Assembly (NCBI GenBank): GCA_020310875.1
Contig: CM035441.1
Coordinates: 91,474,995-91,538,994 of the forward strand
Direction: 5' to 3'
From: Ceratopteris richardii
Lineage: Eukaryota > Streptophyta > Polypodiopsida > Polypodiales > Pteridaceae
DNA: 64,000 nt
The notes under the pieces were generated by a model that was not told the DNA's origin, did no database searches, and saw only the letters and a list, made by a program, of their open reading frames with translations. The position numbers were made by a program, and so were the translations under genes. Of this stretch, positions 55,414 to 64,000 are shown one piece after another (position 1 is the stretch's first letter; each line of letters begins with the position of its first letter).

Positions 55414-56151
55414 GCTTTGAGGATGAGCGTGTGATGGTAAGACGTAGAGAGGACGCGTTGGAATGGTAAGTAGTTGGTAAATTTCTGATTTTTCTCCATC
55501 TCCATCTCCATCTTCACCTCCTTCTCCATCTCCACCTCCACCTCCTTCTCCACTACATATTCCCTCTTCCTTATCATTCCCTCATTTGTTGTGTGCGAGT
55601 TTGAGAGAGAGCGAGCGTGTGTGTTCTTGTTTTGTGTGTTTTTTGCATGTTGCTTGCAGGTGGCAGCTCCATCATCATCTCCAGCAAGCTCAGCAGGAAC
55701 ATTGTGTGCACTCAAGGCAATCCAAAGCCAGCTAGCAAGGGTGAGTACCAAGCTTGGGAGAAGGTTTCCTGGGCTTGTGTAGCAGTCTGGTCAACCAGCT
55801 AATTGAGGTTGGAAGATCTCTCAACCCTCCTCTGTCAATTCCTAGCCTAGGCTAAGTACGACTTAGGTGTGGTAATTAATTAGGGCAACGTTAGGCACGA
55901 ATCAAGTCCAAGAGTATTAATCAACCAAGTGCAAGAAGTAAGTAGGTCTTAAGTGCGAAAACTCTAAGGGACAAAAGGTAAACTGGAGTCGATCACTCAT
56001 CAAGTGCGGAAATTCACTTAAGTACTCCTGACGACGCGATTTCAGACAAGACCATAAACATAGTATTCAACTCAAAAGAACAAAGTGATTGGTGCAAATT
56101 AACCTGCAACGAGAGTGTGCTTGGGACCAAGGGGGTAGATAAATCAGGCAT
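55414..56151 (+). other. 5' leader of gypsy G
   Basis: Contains a CTCCAC/CTCCAT-rich low-complexity stretch (about 55,495-55,555) and no convincing gene. Small open frames at 55,591-55,802 are unsupported. Confidence 0.6.
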
Positions 56152-59100
56152 ATGAACCTTAGATCAGGCAGACACTTAGGCCGAGACAGACAAAGCCTCA
56201 GATCTTCCGAAGCTAGTGTCAATCACACTGCCAGGTCTTGGGCCCAACAGTTGAGTGATTACCCATACACTCCGAGATTAGAAACAAGTGATTCTGAGAT
56301 GTCCTATCACATGGAGAGACCAGTAGGTAGTTCAGGGTTGGCTTATCTAGAAAAACCAGAAGGACCATACAAGACTCAACTGGAATACATCAGGACGAAT
56401 TTTCTAGGTGCTCGCATCTATGAAGACGGCCTGAGAAGATCGGTGGTCCAGATTAAGAACCCCGATCAACCCCATGGATTAGACCACCCAGTAGTCAAGT
56501 TTGAGAATGGAGCATACCTAGATAAAGAGGGGACTATATATGTAGTCACGACTCTTCCTGATAGAACTGATGAGTTTGGAAATGTGATTGCTGAGACCGA
56601 CATGGGTGATATAGAGCAAGGGAACTTTGAGAGAGAGCCAAGAACCCCCCGTGGTAAATCTGTCTTGACCAGAATCATGACTCCAGAGTGGATTCCACAG
56701 GATAATAAAAGCATAGAACTGCTTTTACACCGAGAAACCGATGAGGCTTTTTGGAGATATAAATCTGCTCAACCTCAGGAAGTGAGTGCCCTCACAATAT
56801 ATGAGTTTAAAGACCCTGACTGCCCAGGTAAAGTAACATACCTAGACAATACATCAGAGAGGATCTTCGTGGTCACCGAGCATGGCAGACATGCCTACAC
56901 ATGGAAGGGTGAATTTGTTTTCCCCCAACCTCGGACTAATGTGTCATACAGTCACCAAGGAGCTGGGACCTCCCAAGCTCATGGAGTTCAAAGAGATAGA
57001 AGTAGAGACAAACCTGAGGTAAGTTTTGCCAACTCCCTGGGAAGAGAAAGAACGGGAACGGAAAGGAATAGAGTGGAAACTGAGAGACATAGAACCCCAT
57101 GGAATCAAAGGAATACTGACGATTTTCCTTTGCCAAGGCCGAGAGAACACACTAGGACCCTGCGACCAACTCAACTGGTGAAGTCCATGAAGAATTATTT
57201 CGATGGCACGGGAGACCCTTATGACCATGTGGCAGAATTTCGGCAAGTATTGAAAGCTGAACAGGTAGAGGACCTATTCACACAATATAATGCTTTTGGT
57301 CTAACCCTTAGGAACACTGCCCTTACGTGGTTTCAACCACTAAACGAGAGGCATTTCAGAAACATAGACCAGCTCTTAGAGGCATTTATCATTGAGTTTT
57401 CTAAGAGTGGAATCAGGCATAACACCTCCTCACTAATTCATAGCTTCAAACAAACACCTCAAGAGACGGTCAGACTAGCTGGAAGAAGATTTAGGCAGTA
57501 CCTGGAGAGATGCCCCATGCCGGAGTTACCCACACCAGCCAAACAAGTGGCCTTGTTCTTAGATGGATTGTTGAGCACCAAGCTCAGGTCATATGTGTAC
57601 TTAAAGGACCCCAGAACGATAGAAGAGTGCGTGCGCATGTGCATAGACATTGAGGACAATCTAGGTGAGGAATTGGAACTATCAAAAATCTATAAGGATT
57701 CTGATAGCTCTAGTAGCCTCACATCTGGTCAATCCACATCCATTGAGGAACTTGCAGAGAAGGTAGCTCAAAAACTAGGTGTCTCTAGCAAACAAATTCC
57801 GAGATTTGCCCTAGTTAAGCGGTGTTACACTTGTGGCGGTGACCATATGGCAAATGTATGTCCCATTATGGCCCAACCCCAGGCGTATCCTAGTAGCCAG
57901 TACTGCACCATAGAGTGCAGGTACACAAACCACACTGCACAAGACTGCCCATATAACAAACAAACTGTTAGGCAAAATTACCCTCAGCCTTATCCACAAC
58001 AGGGTAGATACCAGAATCAGTACCCACCACAACAATACAACAGACCACAGCAAACTTATCAGCCACCTTATCAAGGGCAGCAGAGACCTCAACCAGTCCT
58101 AGTGCAGCAACCCCCTGCTCCAACCAATGTGATCCCAGTGAAATATGCATCTGCTGAAGAAAATTCGAACAGAGCCATAGTCCCAATCACCCCATTGCTA
58201 TCAGACAGTGATCCAAGTGACCATAGTTTTGACTCCACACATATTGATAGCCCACAGGCTTATTACATGCAGTCACCCGAGCATAACGAGTCATACTATT
58301 ATGAGGACCCAAGTGAAAATAGTGGGGAACCTGAGTATGCTAATGTCATGTACACAAACCCCAACTCTAGACCTCAACCTAGGCAGGTACGACCCCCATT
58401 TCCTAGAGGACCATGCTTCAGATGTCAGGGAGATCACCTTATACGTGATTGTCCACTGCCTGCCCCCACACAACCTCAACCAGTAACCATTCAGGGTTTC
58501 TGTCAAGACTGCGGGAAAGAGCATCTCCTACGAGATTGCCCAAAGAACCCTAATAACATGCCTAAAATCACTCCTATCAATGTTGTTGGGTTAGTTGTAG
58601 ACTCCACAGGGAGTGTGACTTCCACTGCACCTGTGCAGGTGATCACAAGAGCCCAGGCACTACAACAAAACCAAGGTGTTGGTCAGGAAAAGAGCCCCGA
58701 GGTGAGTGAAACAGAGAGCATAACCAAAAAGAGAACGAGAGCCTGGAAGGATAGTCGTGAAAGAATGAAAAGGCAATGGGCAAAGAAGATGAGCGAACTT
58801 GAAGAAAGCTTGAGAGAAACCAAAGCAAAGATCATAGAGATCACATCTCAACCGCACTCTCACACATTCCCACCGCTACCATCCCCATCACCCTCCATCC
58901 CTCCACCCTCTAATACACCCCACGTATCCCACCCACCACCCCGAGTAGGATCAGTATTAGCTGATCCCACTCCTGAAGGCATAGACATGATGCTTAAAGC
59001 ATATCAGGCCAGAATCCAAGAAGGGCCAAATGTAACAGATCATGACAAGTGCTACCCTAGAGCTGACCTAGAGATAGAAAGAACCAAGCTTTGTGCGAAA

Positions 59101-61554
59101 ATGGTCGCATTGGCTCAGACTATGTTTGAAGCCAGTCGCCTTTTCAATTACTCGGGCCAGACGCAATTACACTTGGACGGACTTCTAGAGAAGTTAGAGG
59201 GCATAATTGCAAGATCTGCCAAGGAAGAAAAAAATCAAGAGAGAGGTAAAGCAAACAAAAACATGACCCACCCCCCATCAAAATCTTATGAGCCCAGTTC
59301 CACTAAACCCGACAACCCCCCTTCTCTAGAAAGAATGGAGAATCTAATAGCACAAACACAAAAGGAACTCGCCCCTCAACACCATGACAGGGCTAGTGAA
59401 AGAGCAGGTCTTCCTACCCAGAAAGCCTATGTGCCTGAAGCCTATGTGCCTAACTCTACGGAGCCAGACACATCATCTTCTATGAATCGGTTCACACCAG
59501 AATTCCTACGCGAGATTCAAGAAGACAAATGGGCTAAGGAAAGTGAAGTCCCTCCTCCCATTGAACTTGTGGATGACGCACATGACCAATTCCCACAAGA
59601 CATCCCATCCATTTATGGGGAGCAGGAGAGCACCCAATCTCAAGAAAGATTAGACTTCGAGTCTAACTCTCTACAGGAATTACCCCACTTCACGGGTCCA
59701 TGGGAAGCTAAGTCTACTTGTATGAGAACACCTACAGTCATGGTAAGAAACGAAGACTCAGTCTTACCTAGGAACACAGAGGTAGTGAAAAACACTAAAG
59801 TGCAGTGCAATCTTAGGTTAGAAGAGCTACTCAAGGTTAGACCTGAATTATGGAAACATGTAGCCAAACAAGTACCAGAGATAGCAAAACCTCGTTCCCA
59901 GGTAGGATCACATAGGACAGTGCCAGAAATACCCTTGGATAAGATAGGAGATATGTGTGAAGGTGAAGAAGGGAACACCTATCTTCCCATTACCTACCAG
60001 GAGTACACTACCAAGGCAATTTTGGACTCAGGTGCAGGAGTTGCAATTGCCACCACTTCCCTATGGAAGCGTTGGGGCAAGCCAGCACTCAGGCCGACGA
60101 GAATGAAATTGCAGATGGCCGATGGTCATATTGAGAGACCCTTAGGCTTGCTAGAAGGAGTAACTCTCACCACCTGTGGTGTCGAGTTCGAGCACACATT
60201 TGCTATATGTGACTTCAACAAAAATCATGCCTATGAGATGATTTTGGGAAGACCTTTTATGCGACAGTTGCAAGTGGTACAGGATTGGGGAACCAATTCC
60301 TTGTATTTGCAACATCTAGGTGTCACAACCAAAGTCAATCTTAAGGATTACTCTCATAGAGACGTACCACCTATTCAATGGAATCCCATCCATAGAGCCA
60401 AAGATGATACGGAATCTGTGCATTCCATAGGATCAGGATCCTCATGGATGCATGAAGACACCCACTTATGGATGTGTAAAGTAGCAGTAGAAGAGGAGAA
60501 AAGAGAAAAGGCCAGAGATATAGGTGCAAACGAAACACATAGACCCATTCAAGACCCAGCCTATGCACCTGTAGTATTTCCTGACGAAGAATTCGAACCC
60601 CACGGCTGGGCAGAAATTCTAGCAACCATGGATGTAGCCATCAATGAGGAACAATGGACACCCCACTGTGATGAGGATGGCTATGACATTTCAGTTTTCT
60701 CCATAGAGCCAATCATGGGAGAGGCAGTTCTAGAAGAATGCGAACCTATCCCTGATGCATTTGAGGATGCAAGTGACTCTGATCTAGAGTCAATCATTAT
60801 GGACCCACCCTTTGCATCAGATGAAGAATACTTCTATGAAGTAGAATTTCAACCCCAGAGGCACGGAGAGCTTACAAATGAGGTGAGGTTAGCCACACAA
60901 GTAGCTTCTAAAAGCGGAGGAAAGAAAAGAAAGAAGAAGGAAGTCACGCTGGAGGCAGAAGAATCTTTGTTTGAGGTCCCTGAAAACTTTAAGAAATATG
61001 AGATAGACGATAGGAGGGTCATGATAAGAATGCCTAAACGTGAGGCACAAGCAGGAGAAGCCTATGATAGCAAGGAAACTACCAAGAAAATAGTTGTCGC
61101 CATCGAGGAAGGAGAAGAAAGATGCACATACATAGGTCATGACCTAACAGAAGAGGAAGAACAAGAGCTGATAGCTTTGCTAAGAGAATATCGAGATGTA
61201 TTCGCTTGGAGCTACAAGGATTTGAAGGGTGTTGACCCAGACATATGCTCACACACAATTCCCATGACCTCAGATGCTAAACCCTCTAAGCAAAAGCCAT
61301 ATACATATAATGATAACTATGCTGCTAAGATCAAAGAAGAGATAGACCGCTTGGTGGAAGCCGGATTTATCTATGAAATTGAGCACACTGAATGGGTATC
61401 CCCCATTGTAGTGGTGCCCAAGAAGAACGGCAAATTACGAGTTTGCATTAACTTGAAGAAGGTTAATGCAGCCACTATTAGAGATAGCTATCCTCTTCCT
61501 ATCACTGAGCATCTATTAGAAAGGGTAGCAGGCAAGAAGTGTACAGCTTCCTAG
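56152..61554 (+). CDS. gypsy G gag-protease-RT (5' part of polyprotein)
   Basis: 1800 codons starting 'MNLRSGRHLGRD', a common start in plant gypsy gag. The retrotransposon gag domain spans about residues 346-503 ('MKNYFDGTGDPYDHVAEFRQ'). Three CX2CX3HX4C knuckles begin at C558, C755 and C784, and a CX3CX4HX4C one at C585. A long Gln/Pro/Tyr-rich linker surrounds them. Retropepsin D-S-G-A starts at D1292. The RT N-terminal part begins at about residue 1700 ('GFIYEIEHTEWVSPIVVVPK', 'LRVCINLKKVNAATIRDSYP'). It ends early at 61,552-61,554 because a single base appears to be missing in AAGAAGTGTAC (about 61,537); reading continues in the next frame. Confidence 0.93.
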   Translation: MNLRSGRHLGRDRQSLRSSEASVNHTARSWAQQLSDYPYTPRLETSDSEMSYHMERPVGSSGLAYLEKPEGPYKTQLEYIRTNFLGARIYEDGLRRSVVQIKNPDQPHGLDHPVVKFENGAYLDKEGTIYVVTTLPDRTDEFGNVIAETDMGDIEQGNFEREPRTPRGKSVLTRIMTPEWIPQDNKSIELLLHRETDEAFWRYKSAQPQEVSALTIYEFKDPDCPGKVTYLDNTSERIFVVTEHGRHAYTWKGEFVFPQPRTNVSYSHQGAGTSQAHGVQRDRSRDKPEVSFANSLGRERTGTERNRVETERHRTPWNQRNTDDFPLPRPREHTRTLRPTQLVKSMKNYFDGTGDPYDHVAEFRQVLKAEQVEDLFTQYNAFGLTLRNTALTWFQPLNERHFRNIDQLLEAFIIEFSKSGIRHNTSSLIHSFKQTPQETVRLAGRRFRQYLERCPMPELPTPAKQVALFLDGLLSTKLRSYVYLKDPRTIEECVRMCIDIEDNLGEELELSKIYKDSDSSSSLTSGQSTSIEELAEKVAQKLGVSSKQIPRFALVKRCYTCGGDHMANVCPIMAQPQAYPSSQYCTIECRYTNHTAQDCPYNKQTVRQNYPQPYPQQGRYQNQYPPQQYNRPQQTYQPPYQGQQRPQPVLVQQPPAPTNVIPVKYASAEENSNRAIVPITPLLSDSDPSDHSFDSTHIDSPQAYYMQSPEHNESYYYEDPSENSGEPEYANVMYTNPNSRPQPRQVRPPFPRGPCFRCQGDHLIRDCPLPAPTQPQPVTIQGFCQDCGKEHLLRDCPKNPNNMPKITPINVVGLVVDSTGSVTSTAPVQVITRAQALQQNQGVGQEKSPEVSETESITKKRTRAWKDSRERMKRQWAKKMSELEESLRETKAKIIEITSQPHSHTFPPLPSPSPSIPPPSNTPHVSHPPPRVGSVLADPTPEGIDMMLKAYQARIQEGPNVTDHDKCYPRADLEIERTKLCAKMVALAQTMFEASRLFNYSGQTQLHLDGLLEKLEGIIARSAKEEKNQERGKANKNMTHPPSKSYEPSSTKPDNPPSLERMENLIAQTQKELAPQHHDRASERAGLPTQKAYVPEAYVPNSTEPDTSSSMNRFTPEFLREIQEDKWAKESEVPPPIELVDDAHDQFPQDIPSIYGEQESTQSQERLDFESNSLQELPHFTGPWEAKSTCMRTPTVMVRNEDSVLPRNTEVVKNTKVQCNLRLEELLKVRPELWKHVAKQVPEIAKPRSQVGSHRTVPEIPLDKIGDMCEGEEGNTYLPITYQEYTTKAILDSGAGVAIATTSLWKRWGKPALRPTRMKLQMADGHIERPLGLLEGVTLTTCGVEFEHTFAICDFNKNHAYEMILGRPFMRQLQVVQDWGTNSLYLQHLGVTTKVNLKDYSHRDVPPIQWNPIHRAKDDTESVHSIGSGSSWMHEDTHLWMCKVAVEEEKREKARDIGANETHRPIQDPAYAPVVFPDEEFEPHGWAEILATMDVAINEEQWTPHCDEDGYDISVFSIEPIMGEAVLEECEPIPDAFEDASDSDLESIIMDPPFASDEEYFYEVEFQPQRHGELTNEVRLATQVASKSGGKKRKKKEVTLEAEESLFEVPENFKKYEIDDRRVMIRMPKREAQAGEAYDSKETTKKIVVAIEEGEERCTYIGHDLTEEEEQELIALLREYRDVFAWSYKDLKGVDPDICSHTIPMTSDAKPSKQKPYTYNDNYAAKIKEEIDRLVEAGFIYEIEHTEWVSPIVVVPKKNGKLRVCINLKKVNAATIRDSYPLPITEHLLERVAGKKCTAS

Positions 61555-63596
61555 ATGGGTTTTCGGGCTACAATCAAGTAGCCATTGCACCAGAAGATCA
61601 GCATAAAACGGCTTTTGCCACAGAGTGGGGTATATTCGCTTTTAGGGTAATGCCATTCGGGCTGACCAATGCTCCCGCAACCTTCCAAAGGCTGATGTGC
61701 CATGTATTTAAGGAGTTCCTGAGGAAGAACTTAGAAGTCTATGTTGATGATCTTTGTGCTCATTCCAACATCAGGCAGACCCATATACCCGAACTCAGAC
61801 AGATCTTTGATAAATGCAGAGAATATCAAGTCTGCCTGAACCCAGAAAAGTGTGTTTTCATGGTCAGGCAAGGCAAGATTCTAGGACACATAGTGTCCAA
61901 GAACGGCATATCCACTGATGAAGAGAAAGTGAGAGCCATAGCAGAACTACCTAGGCCAAGGAATGTCAAAGAAGTTCAAGCTTTCATGGGGCATTGTGGT
62001 TACTACCGCCGATTCATTCACATGTATGCTGTCATTGCAAAACCCATGTACGAACTTTTGACAAATTTTGAGTGGACTAATGAGTGTGAGAACTCCTTCA
62101 ATGAGCTGAAGAAGCGATTGTGTTCTGCACCAATCTTGACCACACCAGATTGGAGCAAACCATTCCATGTTCATGTGGATGCCTCCAATTATGCTATTGG
62201 ATGCGTACTTGCACAACCTACGGGTGAAGGGAACATGGATCTCCCTATTTCCTATGCTAGTAGACAACTAAATGCAGCTGAGCGGAATTATACCACCACT
62301 GAGAGAGAAGGACTAGGCATGGTGTATGCGGTTAAAAAGTTTAGACATTATTTGATTGCAAATAAGTTTAAGTTTTTTACTAATCATCAAGCATTGCTAT
62401 ACATGGTAAACAAACCATGCAACACCGGAAGGTTAGTAAGATGGTTTCTCTTACTAATGGAGTATGACTTTGAGGTTGTGGTGAGGAAAGGTAGGACTCA
62501 TTTGAGAGCAGACCATCTCTCTAGGCTCACATCCGGAGAGGCCCCACAAGGAGTGTCAGATGACTTACCGGATGCATACTTGTTCAATTTGGAAGTGGTG
62601 CCCCAATGGGCCAAGCCCTTAGTGCCAATACTTACATATGGACCTAATCATCCAATAGTAAACACACAGGATAGGGAGGTAGTCAGAGCTCAAAAGTACC
62701 ACATCATGGTTGGAAGTATGTACAAGCACACGGATCAAGGAATCTTGGCTTGTTGTGTAGAAGAGGACGAGTACGCTAAGTGGTTGCAATTAGCACATGA
62801 AGGTGCATTAGAGCAACACTACTCAAAACAACGAACCCTACAGACCCTGAGGAGACTAGGAGTGCATTGGCCGACTATGGAAGCTGATGTCCAGAAGTTG
62901 TGCAAGGAATGCCCAATCTGCTGCACTAAACCACCTGTGGAGCATGCCACTCTTTATCAAGTGTCCATAGTGCCGGATTGGAGTCAACCCCTAGTATCCT
63001 TCTTGAGGACGAAAACATTCCCTCAAGATATGACTCTGGCCAGACAAAGAAGTTTGGAACAAGAAGCCTTGGATTACACCATCATTGGTGATAATTTATA
63101 CAGAAGGGGTAAGGATGGTTACCTGAGACTATGTGTCCATGAAGGTGAATACCTAAAGATCTTGGAAACAGCTCACCAGGGTGTAGCAGGAGGACATTTT
63201 GGTCCAGATAGGGTGATCAAAGCAATTCTATTTGCAGGATTTTGGTGGCCCACCCTTCACATGGACGCACATACCTATGTGAAGAGGTGCGAGATTTGTC
63301 AGCGAACCCAGTATCCTATACGCAGAGATGAGATGCCAGTGAAGCCTATGATGGGCGGATGTGCATTCTCTAAGTGGGGAATAGACTTTGTAGGTCCTAT
63401 CCATCCCCCAGCTAAGGGTTCCCATGCTGAGTATATCATCGTTGCCACGGATTATCTAACCAAGTGGGTAGAGGTAAAAGCCACAACGAAGAACGATGCT
63501 CAGACAACTGCTAAATTCTTGTTTGAGAATGTATTCACAAGATACGGGCTACCCATAGAGCTAGTTAGTGATAGAGGCACTCACTTCTTGAATTAA
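61539..63596 (+). pseudogene. gypsy G RT-RNase H-integrase (continuation after frameshift)
   Basis: The frame from 61,539 continues RT with 'YSFLDGFSGYNQVAI' and 'VMPFGLTNAPATFQRLM', with YVDD at residues 68-71 of this piece. RNase H has D214 in 'FHVHVDASNYAIGC'. Two HHCC zinc-binding domains follow, starting at H420 and H546, each with H-x6-H-x30-C-x2-C. The integrase core has D616 ('GIDFVGP') and D678 ('SDRGTHF'). A TAA at 63,594-63,596, most simply CAA changed to TAA, stops it in 'THFLN*VIENLLQEF'. The catalytic site residues are present. There is no proper start codon: this is not a separate gene. Confidence 0.93.
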
Positions 63597-64000
63597 GTTA
63601 TTGAAAATCTGCTCCAAGAATTCTTGGTAGTGCATAAGAAGTCTGCCCCCTATCATCCCCAAGCAAATGGACAAGCCGAAAGCACCAATAAGATCCTATG
63701 CAATGTATTGACAAAATTAGTGAACAATAAACGCTCTGATTGGGACAAACAGCTACACCATGCTGTTTGGGCATACCGAGTCGCCTACAAAACGGTACTC
63801 CAAGCCACCCCCTTTCAGATGGTATTTGGCCAAAACGCAGTGCTACCGTTGGACTTCTTAATACCTACATTAAAAGTAGCACAAGAGCACGAATGGACGG
63901 GTCATAAACTCTCCTCTAGACTTTTTGACCTTGAACGATTAGGAGAAACAAGACTGAGAGCAGCTGCAGGGATATATGCAGCTAAGAAGAGACAGAAGGC
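63597..64000 (+). pseudogene. gypsy G integrase end, beyond the stop
   Basis: The same frame stays open to the window edge: 'SAPYHPQANGQAESTNKILC', 'WDKQLHHAVWAYRVAYKTVL', 'TPFQMVFGQNAVLPLDFLIP'. The Glu of Q-A-E at 63,678-63,680 lies 35 residues after the second Asp, completing D-D-35-E. Its openness after the TAA suggests the stop is recent. Confidence 0.92.

Larger units (their letters stand above)
54804..64000 (+). mobile_element. Ty3/gypsy element G, running off the window
   Basis: 5' LTR (54,804-~55,386), tRNA-Asp primer site, a leader of about 740 bp, then gag-protease-RT-RNase H-integrase on the plus strand. The order RT-RNase H-integrase is the gypsy order. Only two coding lesions are seen. 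The 3' end and 3' LTR lie beyond 64,000. Confidence 0.93.

Noticed and set aside
55150..55802. Small plus-strand frames in the gypsy G LTR and leader
   Set aside because: They overlap the TATA/LTR and primer site and show no domain; leader sequence explains them.

Overview
This window is a retrotransposon-rich, AT-rich stretch of a land-plant nuclear genome. Plant-type Ty1/copia and Ty3/gypsy elements, a CACTA (En/Spm, tnp2-type) transposase, a BED-finger hAT-like fragment and a pentatricopeptide-repeat (PPR) fragment all point to a plant. The style of the PPR and gypsy proteins fits a large-genome lineage such as a fern, but the sequence cannot prove this. I see no tRNA, rRNA or CRISPR and no clearly intact host gene.

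Layout. 1-2.5 kb: AT-rich DNA with no recognisable gene. 2.5-5.05 kb: worn copia element on the minus strand. 5.58-9.22 kb: foldback-like DNA element whose two arms are inverted arrays of ~95-bp repeats around captured coding fragments. 9.63-10.44 kb: copia integrase remnant (+). 10.85-25.25 kb: degenerate CACTA transposase gene (+) with a 2.4-kb intron that carries a 1.28-kb hexanucleotide array. The gene is interrupted at 13,944 by copia C1 (-), which is itself interrupted by sibling copia D (-). 25.26-37.58 kb: gypsy integrase remnant (+), interrupted at 25,457 by copia A (-, ~6.2 kb without its insert), whose 3' LTR holds a young copia, B (+). 37.6-40.5 kb: no gene, with a GA-rich tract. 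40.52-44.70 kb: copia C (-), cut off at an unrelated LTR, E (44,705-45,216), which has a tRNA-like primer site. 45.26-47.2 kb: antisense coiled-coil pseudogene. 49.4-50.1 kb: PPR pseudogene. 50.5-51.0 kb: possible LEA-like ORF. 54.80 kb to the window end: large gypsy element G (+) with LTR, tRNA-Asp primer site and a gag-pol carrying one frameshift and one stop; it runs off the right edge.

How it fits together. The insertions can be ordered from target-site duplications (TSDs) and reading frames: CACTA, then C1, then D; and gypsy integrase, then A, then B. B is the youngest: its LTRs differ at one of 230 positions and its 1421-codon gag-pol is open, yet the reverse-transcriptase YVDD box reads YVYD. 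The most unusual structures are the foldback element with higher-order inverted arrays, tandem HHCC zinc-binding domains in gypsy G, the CACTA intron array, and the antisense ORF next to LTR E.
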